Of a stretch of DNA of 64,000 nucleotides, positions 53,140-62,097 are shown one piece after another. A program made the translations under genes and the position numbers. Under the pieces are notes generated by a model. It had not been told where the DNA came from. It did no database searches and saw only the letters and a list, made by a program, of their open reading frames with translations. The first letter of the stretch is position 1. Each line of letters begins with the position of its first letter. Source of the stretch: Nostoc carneum NIES-2107 (lineage in GTDB: Bacteria; Cyanobacteriota; Cyanobacteriia; Cyanobacteriales; Nostocaceae); the NCBI GenBank assembly GCA_002368155.1, contig AP018180.1:2017947-2081946 (forward strand), in the 5' to 3' direction.

Positions 53140-55191
53140 CTACTTTAGCCGCCAAATTTTGATGGTATTGTCACCACTATTACTGACAACGGTTTTGCCG
53201 TCTGGGCTAAAAGCGACAGAAATAACCGAGCCAGAATTCCTTGTAAGGGTGCGGTTTTCTTCTCCAGTTGCGAGATTCCAGAGTTTAATGGTGAGGTCAT
53301 CACTACTACTAGCAAGGGTTTTGCCATCTGGACTGATGGCGACGGAAAAAACATAGCCAGAATGCCCTGTGAAAGTGCGGATTTGTTCTCCGGTTGCGAG
53401 ATTCCACAATTTGATGGTTTTGTCCCAACTACCACTGACAAGGGTTTTACCATCTGGGCTGATGGCGACGGAAGTAACCCGGTTAGAATGCCCTGAGAGA
53501 GTGCGGATTTGTTCTCCCGTTGCCAAATTCCACAGTTTGATGGTTGTGTCCTCACTACCACTAGCAAGGGTTTTGCCATCTTGGCTGATGGCGACGGAAT
53601 GAATCCAGCCAGAATGCCCTGTGAGAGTGCGGATTTGTTTTCCCGTTGCAAGATTCCACAGTTTGATGGTTGTGTCCTCACTACCACTGGCAAGGGTTTT
53701 GCCATCTCGGCTAAAGGCGACGGAATTAACCCAGTTAGAATGCCCGGTGAGAGTGCCGATTTGCTCTCCGGTTACGAGATTCCACAGTTTGATGGTCTTG
53801 TCTTCACTACCACTGGCAAGGATATTGCCATCTCGGCTAAAGGCGACGGAATGAATCCAGCCAGAATGCCCTGTGAGAGTGCGAATTAGCTTTCCTGTTG
53901 CTAGATTCCAGAGTTTGATGGTCTTGTCATGACTACCACTGGCAAGGGTTTTACCATCTGGGCTGATGGCGACGGAAGTAACCCAGTTAGAATGCCCTGT
54001 GAGGGTTTTTTGTAAGAAAACATCGCTATCTTTGCTAGCAATTACAGATATGGGATTAGTCGGAAATAAGCCATAGCGAACATAACCATATATTTGAGTT
54101 CCAACTATTGTAATAGCAGCACCTACCAGGAATCTTGTTCTCCAATTAGTCTTTTGTCTAGATGCCTTTTGTAGAGCTACTTTTGGCTTTACTGGTGCTG
54201 GTGATGTTCCCGGTTGAGGCTGATGGGGTAATGTCGCAGGGAATGATGAGGGTGGTTGAGTTACAACTACTGCCTGAGTTGGTTGTACTGGTGAAAGTGA
54301 TGGTAACGGTGAACTAAAATCCTGTAAAACTTCCTCAGCAGATTGGTAACGTTGCTGATAATCTTTTTGCAGTAACTTATCAAGAATCTTCTCTAATTCG
54401 CTGCTTTGTGGTTCTTGCAAATGCTCCCGCCAAGAAGAAACCCACCCATAACCTTGTTGTTCCCACATTATCCAAGGGTGAATTCCACTCAGTAAGTGAA
54501 AGCAAGTTGCACCAACACTATATAAATCACTTGCTGCATAAGCTTTACCATCCTGCATTTGTTCTAATGGCGCATAACCTGGGGAACCAATTATTGTTCC
54601 TGGGTTAGTGATAACTGTCATGGTGAGTTGCTTGGAAATCCCAAAATCTATCAAGACTAACTTGTTGTCAGTGCTGCGACGAATGATATTTTCTGGTTTG
54701 ATATCGCGGTGAATAACTTGGTGCTGATGAACCGTTTTCAGGATATTTAATAAATCAAGCAAAACTTCCCTGATTTTTTCTGCGTTGAAAGTTCCCTGTT
54801 GTTTTAATTCAGCTAATAAATTCTGCCCGTTGATAAACTGCTGCACTAAATAAAGATTATTTTCTGCTTCAAAATACGCCAATAGCGTGGGAATCTGCGG
54901 ATGTTCTCCTAGTTGTTGCAGTCGCCTTGCTTCTTGCTCAAATAGTTCTGTAGCTTTGTTGATTGCCGCAGTTCCCTGTACTCGCGGCGCAAATTGCTTG
55001 ATTACACAATATTCATTCAGCTTGTCTAAATCTTCTGCTAAATAGGTTTTCCCGAATCCCCCATTTCCTAGTAATTGAACTGGACGATAGCGATTTCTCA
55101 GCACTACCAAAGGAAATCGGCAGTTAGAGCAATAGGTTGTGGATTCAGAATGGGGTGGGTTGTGGCAAGCTGGATTTAGGCAGCAAGTCAT
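53140..55191 (-). CDS. Ser/Thr protein kinase with C-terminal WD40 repeats
   Basis: Encodes 683 residues. The N-terminus has a zinc ribbon (CCLNPAC...YCSNC). The kinase domain (about 35-295) has the glycine loop GNGGFGKTYLAED, catalytic loop VIHRDIKPENII and LIDFGISKQ. A proline-rich linker and one membrane helix (FLVGAAITIVGTQIYGYV, about 355-372) follow. The rest is seven WD40 repeats (about 395-683), for example TLTGHSNWVTSVAISPDGKT and LASGSHDKTIKLWNLATG, forming one propeller probably outside the membrane. Its repeats are nearly identical in DNA. This is a common Nostoc kinase type; target unknown. Confidence 0.93.
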   Translation of the reverse strand: MTCCLNPACHNPPHSESTTYCSNCRFPLVVLRNRYRPVQLLGNGGFGKTYLAEDLDKLNEYCVIKQFAPRVQGTAAINKATELFEQEARRLQQLGEHPQIPTLLAYFEAENNLYLVQQFINGQNLLAELKQQGTFNAEKIREVLLDLLNILKTVHQHQVIHRDIKPENIIRRSTDNKLVLIDFGISKQLTMTVITNPGTIIGSPGYAPLEQMQDGKAYAASDLYSVGATCFHLLSGIHPWIMWEQQGYGWVSSWREHLQEPQSSELEKILDKLLQKDYQQRYQSAEEVLQDFSSPLPSLSPVQPTQAVVVTQPPSSFPATLPHQPQPGTSPAPVKPKVALQKASRQKTNWRTRFLVGAAITIVGTQIYGYVRYGLFPTNPISVIASKDSDVFLQKTLTGHSNWVTSVAISPDGKTLASGSHDKTIKLWNLATGKLIRTLTGHSGWIHSVAFSRDGNILASGSEDKTIKLWNLVTGEQIGTLTGHSNWVNSVAFSRDGKTLASGSEDTTIKLWNLATGKQIRTLTGHSGWIHSVAISQDGKTLASGSEDTTIKLWNLATGEQIRTLSGHSNRVTSVAISPDGKTLVSGSWDKTIKLWNLATGEQIRTFTGHSGYVFSVAISPDGKTLASSSDDLTIKLWNLATGEENRTLTRNSGSVISVAFSPDGKTVVSNSGDNTIKIWRLK

Positions 55192-55345
55192 GACTGTGCT
55201 TTTATGGGCAAATGCATTTATTATCCCTTAACCACAATCTACTCTTGTTAAAATCCGCAAAATCATCGATAAATTTAGTTTTTTACAACATGGGGTTCTA
55301 AGCAGTGAACCTCTGGGGCTGATTATATCTATGTCAAGTTTAAAT

Positions 55346-55430
55346 GTAGGGTGTGTTGTCGCGGAGCGCAACGCACCGAGATGCAATTAACAATTGAAGG
55401 TGCGTTAGCCTACGGCGTAACACACCCTAC
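55346..55430. repeat. MITE-like element with 12-bp inverted ends
   Basis: GTAGGGTGTGTT (55346-55357) and its exact complement (55419-55430) enclose about 60 bp with GCGCAACGCACC and GGTGCGTTAGCC. A common mobile repeat of filamentous cyanobacteria. Confidence 0.75.
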
Positions 55431-55469
55431 GAATTCAGGAATTTTATGATTGTAACTTGGTATAGTACT

Positions 55470-55562
55470 AAATCAAATAATGTTTGCGACACATCCATAA
55501 TATTTTAGAGGGCAAGGCAGTGCCTTGCCCCTACAATCTGTCGCATTCTTTTTTCAAATTGG
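55470..55562 (+). repeat. 92-bp repeat, left copy (inverted copy at 61967-62058)
   Basis: It reads from AAATCAAATAATGTTTGCGA through the palindromic centre GGGCAAGGCAGTGCCTTGCC to CATTCTTTTTTCAAATTGG. The reverse complement of 61967-62058 gives almost the same sequence, differing at a few positions in the ATATT part. Confidence 0.85.
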
Positions 55563-55652
55563 TGGAATTTTGTGCGATCGCATCCTTTACTGGGCATTCT
55601 ATACTTAGCAACCATTGCTACCTAAACATAGAAGTATCCTGGTAATAATACG

Positions 55653-56129
55653 ATGGCTTATCAAAACATCACAGGCTCGCTGTCACCACAAGATATCCAA
55701 GAAATTAAAGCTGCGCTACAGACTATCCAAAAAAAGCTACCCTTTTTAATCACTCTCAGCAACGATGAACGGCGTACCCTAGTAAAAATGGGTGATAAAA
55801 GTCTGGCGTTTGTGAATAATAGCGTTACTGCTGCTCAGTCGAACCGTGAGATTCTCCCAGCCAGCTTTGATGTTGAGGAACTTGTTCGAGATTATCAATT
55901 AGCCACTGCACTGACTGAAGTTTTAACTTCAATACGCCAAATTACTGAACAAGTAGATGATACTCTACTGGCAGTTGGTAGTGAAGCTATGAGTAGTAGT
56001 TTGACTGTTTATGACTATGTCAAGACAGCTGCGAAAAAAACTCCTGGCTTAAAAACTGTGGCTGAACAATTAGGCGAACGCTTCAAAGCTCTTAAAAGTA
56101 AATCGGCTAAAGTTGCATCTACTTCATGA
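55653..56129 (+). CDS. Conserved cyanobacterial protein of unknown function, helical
   Basis: Encodes 158 residues, mostly helical and without signal peptide. Features: LSPQDIQEIKAALQTIQKKL, TLSNDERRTLVKMGDKSLAF, LPASFDVEELVRDYQLATAL, with a lysine/serine-rich end. I recall similar small proteins annotated as hypothetical in many cyanobacteria, but no function. It is monocistronic. Confidence 0.75.
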   Translation: MAYQNITGSLSPQDIQEIKAALQTIQKKLPFLITLSNDERRTLVKMGDKSLAFVNNSVTAAQSNREILPASFDVEELVRDYQLATALTEVLTSIRQITEQVDDTLLAVGSEAMSSSLTVYDYVKTAAKKTPGLKTVAEQLGERFKALKSKSAKVASTS

Positions 56130-56253
56130 GTAATTAAACCTCATTACAGTGATTTTCTGGTGGAATAACTAGATTTTTTTATCTCACGCAAAGGCGCAAA
56201 AGCGCAAAGCGGAAGGTGTCATTGCGGTTTGCAAGGGTAAAGAATGCTGTAAT

Positions 56254-56505
56254 GAGGCTTTTTGCTCCGTGAACGAGGCTTTTTACTCCGTTGACGAGGC
56301 TTTTTGCTCCGTGAACGAGGCTTTTTACTCCGTTGATGAGGCTTTTTGCTCCGTTGATGAGGCTTTTTGCTCCGTTGACGAGGCTTTTTGCTCCGTTGAT
56401 GAGGCTTTTTGCTCCGTTGATGAGGCTTTTTGCTCCGTTGACGAGGCTTTTTGCTCCGTTGACAAGGCTTTTGACTCCGTTAACGAGGCTTTTTGCTCCG
56501 TTATG
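56254..56505. repeat. 21-bp tandem repeat, 12 copies
   Basis: The unit GAGGCTTTTTGCTCCGTTGAC repeats 12 times exactly in phase (252 bp). Variations are limited mainly to the last three bases (GAC/GAT/AAC) and one A/G; copies 11 and 12 are the most diverged. As 21 is a multiple of 3, frames stay open on both strands, giving heptapeptide repeats DEAFCSV (plus) and VNGAKSL (minus). The whole is probably a minisatellite. Confidence 0.9.
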
Positions 56506-56894
56506 CAATCAAGGGGTGAGTTGATTGTGGCGATAAGTGCGATCGCTGAGGAATTTACAATTAAAAAAATACCGCAATGCTGGGGGTACGGCATTCAAAA
56601 GCTTTCAGTTAAAGAGATTTCTGATCTACGCTATGCCCGTACTGTGTATTAGATGCAAATATGAATTAATTGCAAAAGTATATAGATTTACAGACAGCAA
56701 TTACTAAAAGAAAATTAAGAAATTAGGTTTTTGCCCTAGCAAAAGAATAAAATAAGAATCGTAACTGGGTATACAGATATAACATTTGTTGTCCCATGTA
56801 CCCCATCTTTAATAACTTTTGAGTACAACTTAATATATTGCAAAATACGTTAGATAAAGCGTTGTAAAGTGTTACGGATAAAGGGTTTTGTGGC
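56506..56894. other. Non-coding region between the tandem repeat and the nifP control block
   Basis: One HIP1 octamer at about 56539 and A/T-rich sequence. GTACCCC at about 56799 and GAGTACAAC near 56821 extend the set of GTAC words towards nifP, and may belong to its control region. No gene is seen. Confidence 0.45.
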
Positions 56895-57045
56895 GAGTAC
56901 AAAAATTCTCAAACCCCTACCCGATAAATACTAGTACCCCCAATAGAAAAAGCCAGTACCCCTACTCCAAAACAAATTTGCAATATAGTTGCAATGGGAA
57001 TTACGGGTTGTGAGTACAACATTAATCAATCCAATAATTCCAATA
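56895..57045 (+). promoter_or_regulatory. nifP upstream control block shared with nifB
   Basis: It contains GAGTACAAAA, CTACCCGATA, CTAGTACCCC, CAGTACCCC, TGTGAGTACAAC and then ATTAATCAATCCAATAATTC, in that order, ending about 80 bp before the nifP ATG. The nifB upstream block has the same words. Probable binding region of the nif activator CnfR. Confidence 0.6.
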
Positions 57046-57127
57046 GGCATGGGTTAGACTGTCCTATTTGAAGCTGCCTGATATAAGCAGAAAAATAGCA
57101 CATGGCTCTTTTAACCAGACAGTACCG

Positions 57128-57910
57128 ATGCAACAGACATTAAATAGTATCAGAAATTCTAAGACTGCTACTAAACCGGATTCTGCAAAGACCTCCCTGC
57201 TCGCTAATCTACTCTCTGGCAAATTTTTTGAGCCATTGTTGAGTGATTTCCGCATCATTTTTGAGCGCGATCCAGCGGCGCGTAACTGGCTAGAGGTAGT
57301 CTTCTGCTACCCTGGGTTGCACGCTATCTGTTTGCATCGTCTTGCTCACTGGTTACACGGTCGCAAAGTAATTTTCATTCCCCGGTTCATTTCCCATCTG
57401 GGAAGATTCTTAACGGGTATTGAAATTCATCCTGGCGCACAGATTGGCAAAGGTGTGTTTATCGATCATGGTATGGGTGTCGTCATTGGTGAAACTGCGA
57501 TTGTCGGCGACTATACGCTAATTTATCAAGGCGTTACCCTTGGCGGTACAGGTAAAGAAAGCGGTAAGCGCCATCCTACAGTCGGCGAACACGTCGTTGT
57601 TGGTGCAGGTGCAAAAGTTTTAGGTAATATTCAAATTGGCGATCGCGTCCGGGTTGGCGCAGGTTCAGTAGTCTTGCGCGATGTCCCTTCCGATTCCACT
57701 GTCGTCGGGATTCCAGGTCGGATTATTTCTCGCAAGCAAGGCGAACCCCTAGAACATGGTAAGCTACCCGATGTCGAAGCTAGCGTTATGCGTTCATTAC
57801 TCTCTCGCATCGAGCAACTAGAACAACAACTGCAAGAATTAAAAGTTGTAGAGACGCGATTAATCGCGTCTGTACCCAACAGTCCAGAGTCAACAGTCAA
57901 TCACAAATAA
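57128..57910 (+). CDS. nifP: Serine O-acetyltransferase NifP (CysE1)
   Basis: Makes O-acetylserine for cysteine, supplying sulfur for nitrogenase clusters. 260 residues from ATG 57128 ([12 protein letters not shown]); a TTG at 57068 would add 20 residues. The core has [20 protein letters not shown], then left-handed beta-helix hexapeptides: [60 protein letters not shown]. The active-site histidine is in HG/HP of these motifs. The C-terminal extension ends in coiled coil and STRR-like sequence. It is the first gene of nifP - two small ORFs - nifV - nifZ - nifT. Confidence 0.93.
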   Translation: MQQTLNSIRNSKTATKPDSAKTSLLANLLSGKFFEPLLSDFRIIFERDPAARNWLEVVFCYPGLHAICLHRLAHWLHGRKVIFIPRFISHLGRFLTGIEIHPGAQIGKGVFIDHGMGVVIGETAIVGDYTLIYQGVTLGGTGKESGKRHPTVGEHVVVGAGAKVLGNIQIGDRVRVGAGSVVLRDVPSDSTVVGIPGRIISRKQGEPLEHGKLPDVEASVMRSLLSRIEQLEQQLQELKVVETRLIASVPNSPESTVNHK

Positions 57911-58002
57911 CCAATGACCAATGACAAATGACAAGTGACAAAGCGCAAAGTCGGAGCGCCGGTTTCCGGCGATCAGAACTTTGTAAGAGAGGACAAACGA
58001 CA

Positions 58003-58260
58003 ATGTTGCCATCTAGTAGTTATAATTTCCCAGCCGAACAAATACTGCACATTCCCCTAAGCGATCGCTGGCTCATCTACCACCGCTTGCAAGACTTAAT
58101 GATTGACTGTTCCTGTTTAGCGGATGGTTCTTTAAGGGTGCAAGTCAACAATCGGCGAGAAGCGCTGCTCATCCGTAGCACCGTCATGCAATTTCTCGCC
58201 TCTCGCCAAGAATTAGTAGACTGGTTAGAGCGTTGCTGGCCTGATAGTGCTGAATTGTAA
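58003..58260 (+). CDS. Small conserved protein between nifP and nifV (Anabaena asr1405-like position)
   Basis: Encodes 85 residues from ATG 58003 (MLPSSSYNFPAEQILHIPLS), preceded by AGAGAGG. SDRWLIYHRLQDLMIDCSCL and LIRSTVMQFLASRQELVDWL suggest a small folded helical protein. In Anabaena PCC 7120 two short ORFs lie between nifP and nifV1, and this occupies the first position. Function unknown. Frame 57928-58260 extends upstream into repeat DNA; the shorter start is preferred. Confidence 0.75.
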   Translation: MLPSSSYNFPAEQILHIPLSDRWLIYHRLQDLMIDCSCLADGSLRVQVNNRREALLIRSTVMQFLASRQELVDWLERCWPDSAEL

Positions 58261-58758
58261 GGAATCGGTCAAGATTTATATTGTCACATGGGCTGGTAAT
58301 TGGTAATTGGTGATTGGTAATAGGAAAGAACTATGACCAAATTTCAGAACACTCATCTCCAGCCACAACGGATTAAGGTTGTCATCAATCCAAAATCCGA
58401 AATCCAAAATCCAAAATTGAATACGCCAAGATAATTGAGAATCTTTGCAAGTATGCGTAATTATCTCATATAGTACTTCCGAATCATTTGTGGGAAATGA
58501 CAAATGAGAAAGGTCATAATTTCCGTAAAATCTCACAATTTAAAGCGGATCGCTAAAGATTTGGATGTAGAAGTTACTGTTCATTAGGAAATTTTATTGC
58601 AGACTGATGGGGTAACGCTTCATGTGAGTTTCCTCCCAGCTGCTACCTCTGAAATTTTCTTGATATATCTTGGCAATTAAAGATGTGAAGTTACCAAGTA
58701 AAGCTAGGAATTTCACATTTTTAATTCATACCGCCATCTAGAAATTAAAAGTCCGATT
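58261..58758. other. Intergenic region between the two small nif-region ORFs
   Basis: STRR sequence is at about 58292-58321 (GTAATTG words) and about 58378-58420 (AATCCAAAATCC words). The rest is A/T-rich without recognisable genes. A frame at 58276-58536 (minus) lies over repeat DNA and is not supported. Confidence 0.5.
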
Positions 58759-58956
58759 ATGGTTGTCCGTAACAGCGATATAGAATTTTTGAATTTTTTG
58801 CATCAAGACTTGGAACTGTCCACAGCAGATATTTCTGTGGCACTAAGACACCGCGAATTCGATAACGGCCCGTTACCTATGCTGCTGTGGCAGTACGGTT
58901 TAGTGAATTTAGAACAGCTTGAGCGCATCTTCGATTGGCTCGATGAGCAAATTTAA
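58759..58956 (+). CDS. Small DUF2949-type protein upstream of nifV
   Basis: Encodes 65 residues: DIEFLNFLHQDLELSTADIS, LRHREFDNGPLPMLLWQYGL, VNLEQLERIFDWLDEQI. This matches the small cyanobacterial DUF2949 family as I remember it. The position (second ORF between nifP and nifV) is the same as in Anabaena PCC 7120 (asr1406). Function unknown; conserved position suggests a minor link to nitrogen fixation or to heterocyst expression. Confidence 0.78.
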   Translation: MVVRNSDIEFLNFLHQDLELSTADISVALRHREFDNGPLPMLLWQYGLVNLEQLERIFDWLDEQI

Positions 58957-59330
58957 TTGTCATTGTCATTAGTCATTTGTCATTGGTTATTTGTCATTGG
59001 TCATTTGTCCTTCTTGATCCCTAATATATACTCATCATTTGCTCAGGAAAAACATACTTATTGCTACTTGGAAAACTACTGACTTTCAATGGTAAAAACA
59101 ATTTGTAAATGATACTAAATTTTGGTTCGCTGTCATACAGATATGTCAAGGGGATTGCCACATAATGAAGAGTCATGAATCGTGTCTATAAGATTCTTCA
59201 GCATTTACCGTTCATCCATTAGAAATTCTATCGGCGTTTACCATTACTAGCGATTGCAGAGAACCAGGCTAGCAATCAAGAAACAATATTAAGAGTAATT
59301 CCCATAGTGAGATGATTGAAAATGTTTGAG
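58957..59330. other. Upstream region of nifV
   Basis: STRR words TCATTGGTCATTTG fill 58960-59010. The remaining 320 bp have no gene. No consensus promoter hexamers were recognised; nifV may be read from nifP. Confidence 0.45.
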
Positions 59331-60464
59331 ATGAATCAACTCCAAATTAATGACACTACACTACGTGATGGCGAACAAGCAGCAGGTGTTGCTTTTAACT
59401 TAGAAGAAAAAGTTGCGATCGCTAAGTTTCTAGATGCCATCGGTGTTCATGAGTTAGAAGTCGGTATTCCGGCAATGGGTGAGGAAGAAACACGCGCAAT
59501 TTCAGCTATTTCTCACTTGGGTTTACAAGCTAAACTACTTGGCTGGAACCGCGCTGTGATGTCAGATTTAAAAGCTTCTCTAGTTTGCGGTTTACAGCGA
59601 GTACATATCGCTATTCCTGTTTCTGGTATTCAAATTGCCGCTAAATTTCATGGACAGTGGCGGGTAAGTCTGCAAAAACTTAAAGATTGTATTAGCTTTG
59701 CTGTTGATAATGGTCTTTGGGTAGCAGTCGGCGGCGAAGATTCTTCTAGAGCTGATGATAACTTCCTTTTAGACGTAGCGCTTTATGCTCAAGAATGGGG
59801 TGCATCGCGGTTTCGCTTTTGTGACACTGTCGGAGTTCTTGACCCATTTACTACTTATAATAAAGTGAAGCGGCTAGCCTCAGCTTTGATGATTCCGCTA
59901 GAAATTCACACCCACAATGATTTTGGTTTAGCTACAGCCAACGCACTAGCGGGGATTAAAGCTGGAGCATCTTCAGTTAATACCACCGTCAACGGTTTGG
60001 GTGAAAGAGCAGGAAACGCCGCATTAGAAGAAGTTGTGATGGCTGTTAAACGTATTTACGGCCATGATTTAGGTATTGACACTCCCAGATTATTAGAACT
60101 ATCTCAACTAGTTGCATCTGCATCCGGTAGCAGTGTTCCACCTTGGAAAGCAATTGTTGGTGAAAATACCTTCGCACATGAATCTGGAATTCATGCTCAT
60201 GGCGTATTGCAAAACCCCGATACCTACGAACCATTTTCACCGGAAGAAGTAGGTTGGGAACGCCGTTTAGTAGTTGGTAAACATTCTGGTCGGCACTTAA
60301 TATCTAGCGTTTTAGAACAGCACGGTATCTTTCTCAACTCACAAGAAACCCAAACTGTTTTAGATGCAGTACGCCAACAATCAATCCAGAAAAAACGTAG
60401 TTTAACTACAGAAGAAGTGTTGAATTTAGCTAGAGAACAGAGGTATTCTCATGCCACCCGATGA
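59331..60464 (+). CDS. nifV: Homocitrate synthase NifV
   Basis: Condenses acetyl-CoA with 2-oxoglutarate to homocitrate, the organic ligand of FeMo-co. 377 residues from ATG 59331 ([20 protein letters not shown]); an ATG at 59322 and a TTG at 59316 are alternatives. Family motifs: [10 protein letters not shown] (metal and substrate), [17 protein letters not shown] (metal-binding histidines), [11 protein letters not shown], and GKHSGRH. It overlaps nifZ by 14 bp, so both are translated from one mRNA. Intact. Confidence 0.96.
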   Translation: MNQLQINDTTLRDGEQAAGVAFNLEEKVAIAKFLDAIGVHELEVGIPAMGEEETRAISAISHLGLQAKLLGWNRAVMSDLKASLVCGLQRVHIAIPVSGIQIAAKFHGQWRVSLQKLKDCISFAVDNGLWVAVGGEDSSRADDNFLLDVALYAQEWGASRFRFCDTVGVLDPFTTYNKVKRLASALMIPLEIHTHNDFGLATANALAGIKAGASSVNTTVNGLGERAGNAALEEVVMAVKRIYGHDLGIDTPRLLELSQLVASASGSSVPPWKAIVGENTFAHESGIHAHGVLQNPDTYEPFSPEEVGWERRLVVGKHSGRHLISSVLEQHGIFLNSQETQTVLDAVRQQSIQKKRSLTTEEVLNLAREQRYSHATR

Positions 60465-60738
60465 AATTGAACTTGACGCACCACCTGCTTTTGAAATCGG
60501 CCAAAAAGTCAGATTGCGTAAGCTGATCAAAAACGATGGTACATTTCCCGGTCAAGAAATTGGGGTAGTTTTAGCTAAAAAAGGAGAAGTCGGCTACGTC
60601 GCGAGTATCGGCACATATTTGCAGAGATCGTATATCTATGCCGTGCATTTCTTAGAAAAAGGGTTCGTTATCGGTTGTCTCACAAAAGAACTAGAATCTG
60701 TCGAGGAAATTAATGAAAGTAATGCTACGGGTGAATGA
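60451..60738 (+). CDS. nifZ: Nitrogen fixation protein NifZ
   Basis: Encodes 95 residues. The typical features are [37 protein letters not shown] and [20 protein letters not shown]. NifZ helps mature the P-clusters of MoFe protein. It overlaps nifV at the start and nifT by 26 bp at its end, so the three genes form a tightly coupled operon. Intact. Confidence 0.94.
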   Translation: MPPDEIELDAPPAFEIGQKVRLRKLIKNDGTFPGQEIGVVLAKKGEVGYVASIGTYLQRSYIYAVHFLEKGFVIGCLTKELESVEEINESNATGE

Positions 60739-60916
60739 TGCTGGTCATTTGGTTGTCTACGTTGCTAAAAAAGATTTAGAAGAAATCGTAGTCAAACAAA
60801 CAGACGGCGCAGAGGGGAAAATTCTCACTTTAGCTAATGGTTGGGAATTAGAATTTCGCGATATGCCAGACGAAAAGAGTTTACCTCTAACAGTAGAAGC
60901 TAAACGACTTTCCTAA
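60713..60916 (+). CDS. nifT: Nitrogen fixation protein NifT
   Basis: Encodes 67 residues: [52 protein letters not shown]. This is the normal size and sequence of NifT/FixU; its exact role is not known. It starts inside nifZ and is the last gene of the nifV-nifZ-nifT group. Confidence 0.94.
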   Translation: MKVMLRVNDAGHLVVYVAKKDLEEIVVKQTDGAEGKILTLANGWELEFRDMPDEKSLPLTVEAKRLS

Positions 60917-61345
60917 AATAAATTATGGGGGAGATAGTAATTGGGGAAGCATCTATCTCTTAATATCATGTTCAACTAATTACTTGATTGTCATTAGGAA
61001 TTACGCAAGTGTCACATTGTTTTCGTTTAGGCTGTCAAGGGTCAAAAGTCAAAAGTCCAAAAAAACTAAATTTTTGACCCTTGACCCTTGACTCTTGACT
61101 CTTAAACCAGAAGATGAGTGTACCAGTTGCGTAAGTCCTGGCTATTTGTCACTTGCCGTTGATAATCAAGAATTAGCGAATATCATGTACATTTAAATAT
61201 ACATAATTTAGACTTTTGAGGCAACGCCAAAAGTTTATATTATTGTTAATTTTCAGGACATGATACAAGTATTTGATTGGACATGATAGCACCCGGTTAG
61301 ATTCAGTTTGAACTACGTTTAATTTTGAATTGTGAGTTGCTGAAC
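60917..61345. other. Region between nifT and the [2Fe-2S] protein
   Basis: STRR words (GGTCAAAAGTCAAAAG then TTGACCCTTGACTCTTGAC) at about 61028-61103 could form a long hairpin and end nifT transcription. The remaining part has no gene; frame 61173-61367 on the minus strand does not resemble a protein. Confidence 0.5.
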
Positions 61346-61882
61346 ATGGGTGAAAAATATCAAACATTATCGGAATTAAACCTTGAAGGTAAATTCCTGG
61401 GTTTTGTTGGTGATGAAGTAAAATTTAAATACTTGCGTTTAGCAATTCCCGCCGGGAATTTGCAAGTAAAAGTTCCTAAAGATTTACGCAGTGCTTTGCG
61501 TTCATCTTTAATCCCTGGCGAACAAATTCGCGTTGATGGTATTAGCCAATTAAATCAACGCACAGGTAAAATAAAATTTAAAGCATTTCGGGTAAAATCA
61601 ACTGGTGTTTGCCCAATCGAAAATCTCCCATCTCAAACCAAAGCCAAAATCATGGTTTGCCAGAAATCTGGCTGTATGAAGCGGGGTGGTAAAGGTTTAG
61701 TATCAGAATTAGAAAAAACTTTGTGCGATCGCGGTTTAATCGACAAAGTCACAATTGAACATACAGGCTGTCAAAAACGCTGTAGCAGCGCGCCTAACTG
61801 CGTAGTCCGCATTGGTAAAAAGCAATACAAGAAACTCCATCCAGAAGCGATCGCATCTCTCTTAGAGAATCACTTAACTTAA
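61346..61882 (+). CDS. (2Fe-2S) ferredoxin domain protein
   Basis: Encodes 178 residues from ATG 61346 (MGEKYQTLSELNLEGKFLGF). Residues 1-90 form a beta-rich OB-like part (GNLQVKVPKDLRSALRSSL, GEQIRVDGISQLNQRTGKIK). Residues 95-178 are a thioredoxin-like [2Fe-2S] ferredoxin: MVCQKSGCMKRGGKGLVSEL and HTGCQKRCSSAPNCVVRIGK, with cysteines in the usual C-x(n)-C ... C-x3-C arrangement. It lies downstream of nifT on the same strand and may serve electron transfer near nitrogenase, but this is not established. Confidence 0.85.
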   Translation: MGEKYQTLSELNLEGKFLGFVGDEVKFKYLRLAIPAGNLQVKVPKDLRSALRSSLIPGEQIRVDGISQLNQRTGKIKFKAFRVKSTGVCPIENLPSQTKAKIMVCQKSGCMKRGGKGLVSELEKTLCDRGLIDKVTIEHTGCQKRCSSAPNCVVRIGKKQYKKLHPEAIASLLENHLT

Positions 61883-61966
61883 TTTACAAACATATCGAGT
61901 AATGAAATTTTACAGGTGGAAAGGGTAGACTCCCAGTCCGCCTATTTCCCATATAAAAGTGTAATA

Positions 61967-62058
61967 CCAATTTGAAAAAAGAATGCGACAGATTGTAGGG
62001 GCAAGGCACTGCCTTGCCCTCTAGAATATATTGATGTGTCGCAAACATTATTTGATTT
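61967..62058 (-). repeat. 92-bp repeat, right copy (inverted relative to 55470-55562)
   Basis: The reverse complement matches 55470-55562 over its full length. It includes the palindrome GGGCAAGGCACTGCCTTGCC, here with one change. The two copies enclose the 6.4-kb segment with nifP to the [2Fe-2S] protein. Confidence 0.85.
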
Positions 62059-62097
62059 GGTATAAGATGCAAATAACTCTGCATTCCCGAATATGTT

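Noticed and set aside
53145-53889. Frames with repeated segments on both strands in the kinase C-terminus
   Set aside because: Their periodicity comes from the WD40 repeats of the real gene on the minus strand.
56179-56652. Heptapeptide-repeat frames (DEAFCSV and VNGAKSL)
   Set aside because: Frames are open on both strands only because the repeat unit is 21 bp. Without a start signal or flanking domain, I treat the locus as a minisatellite and not as a gene.
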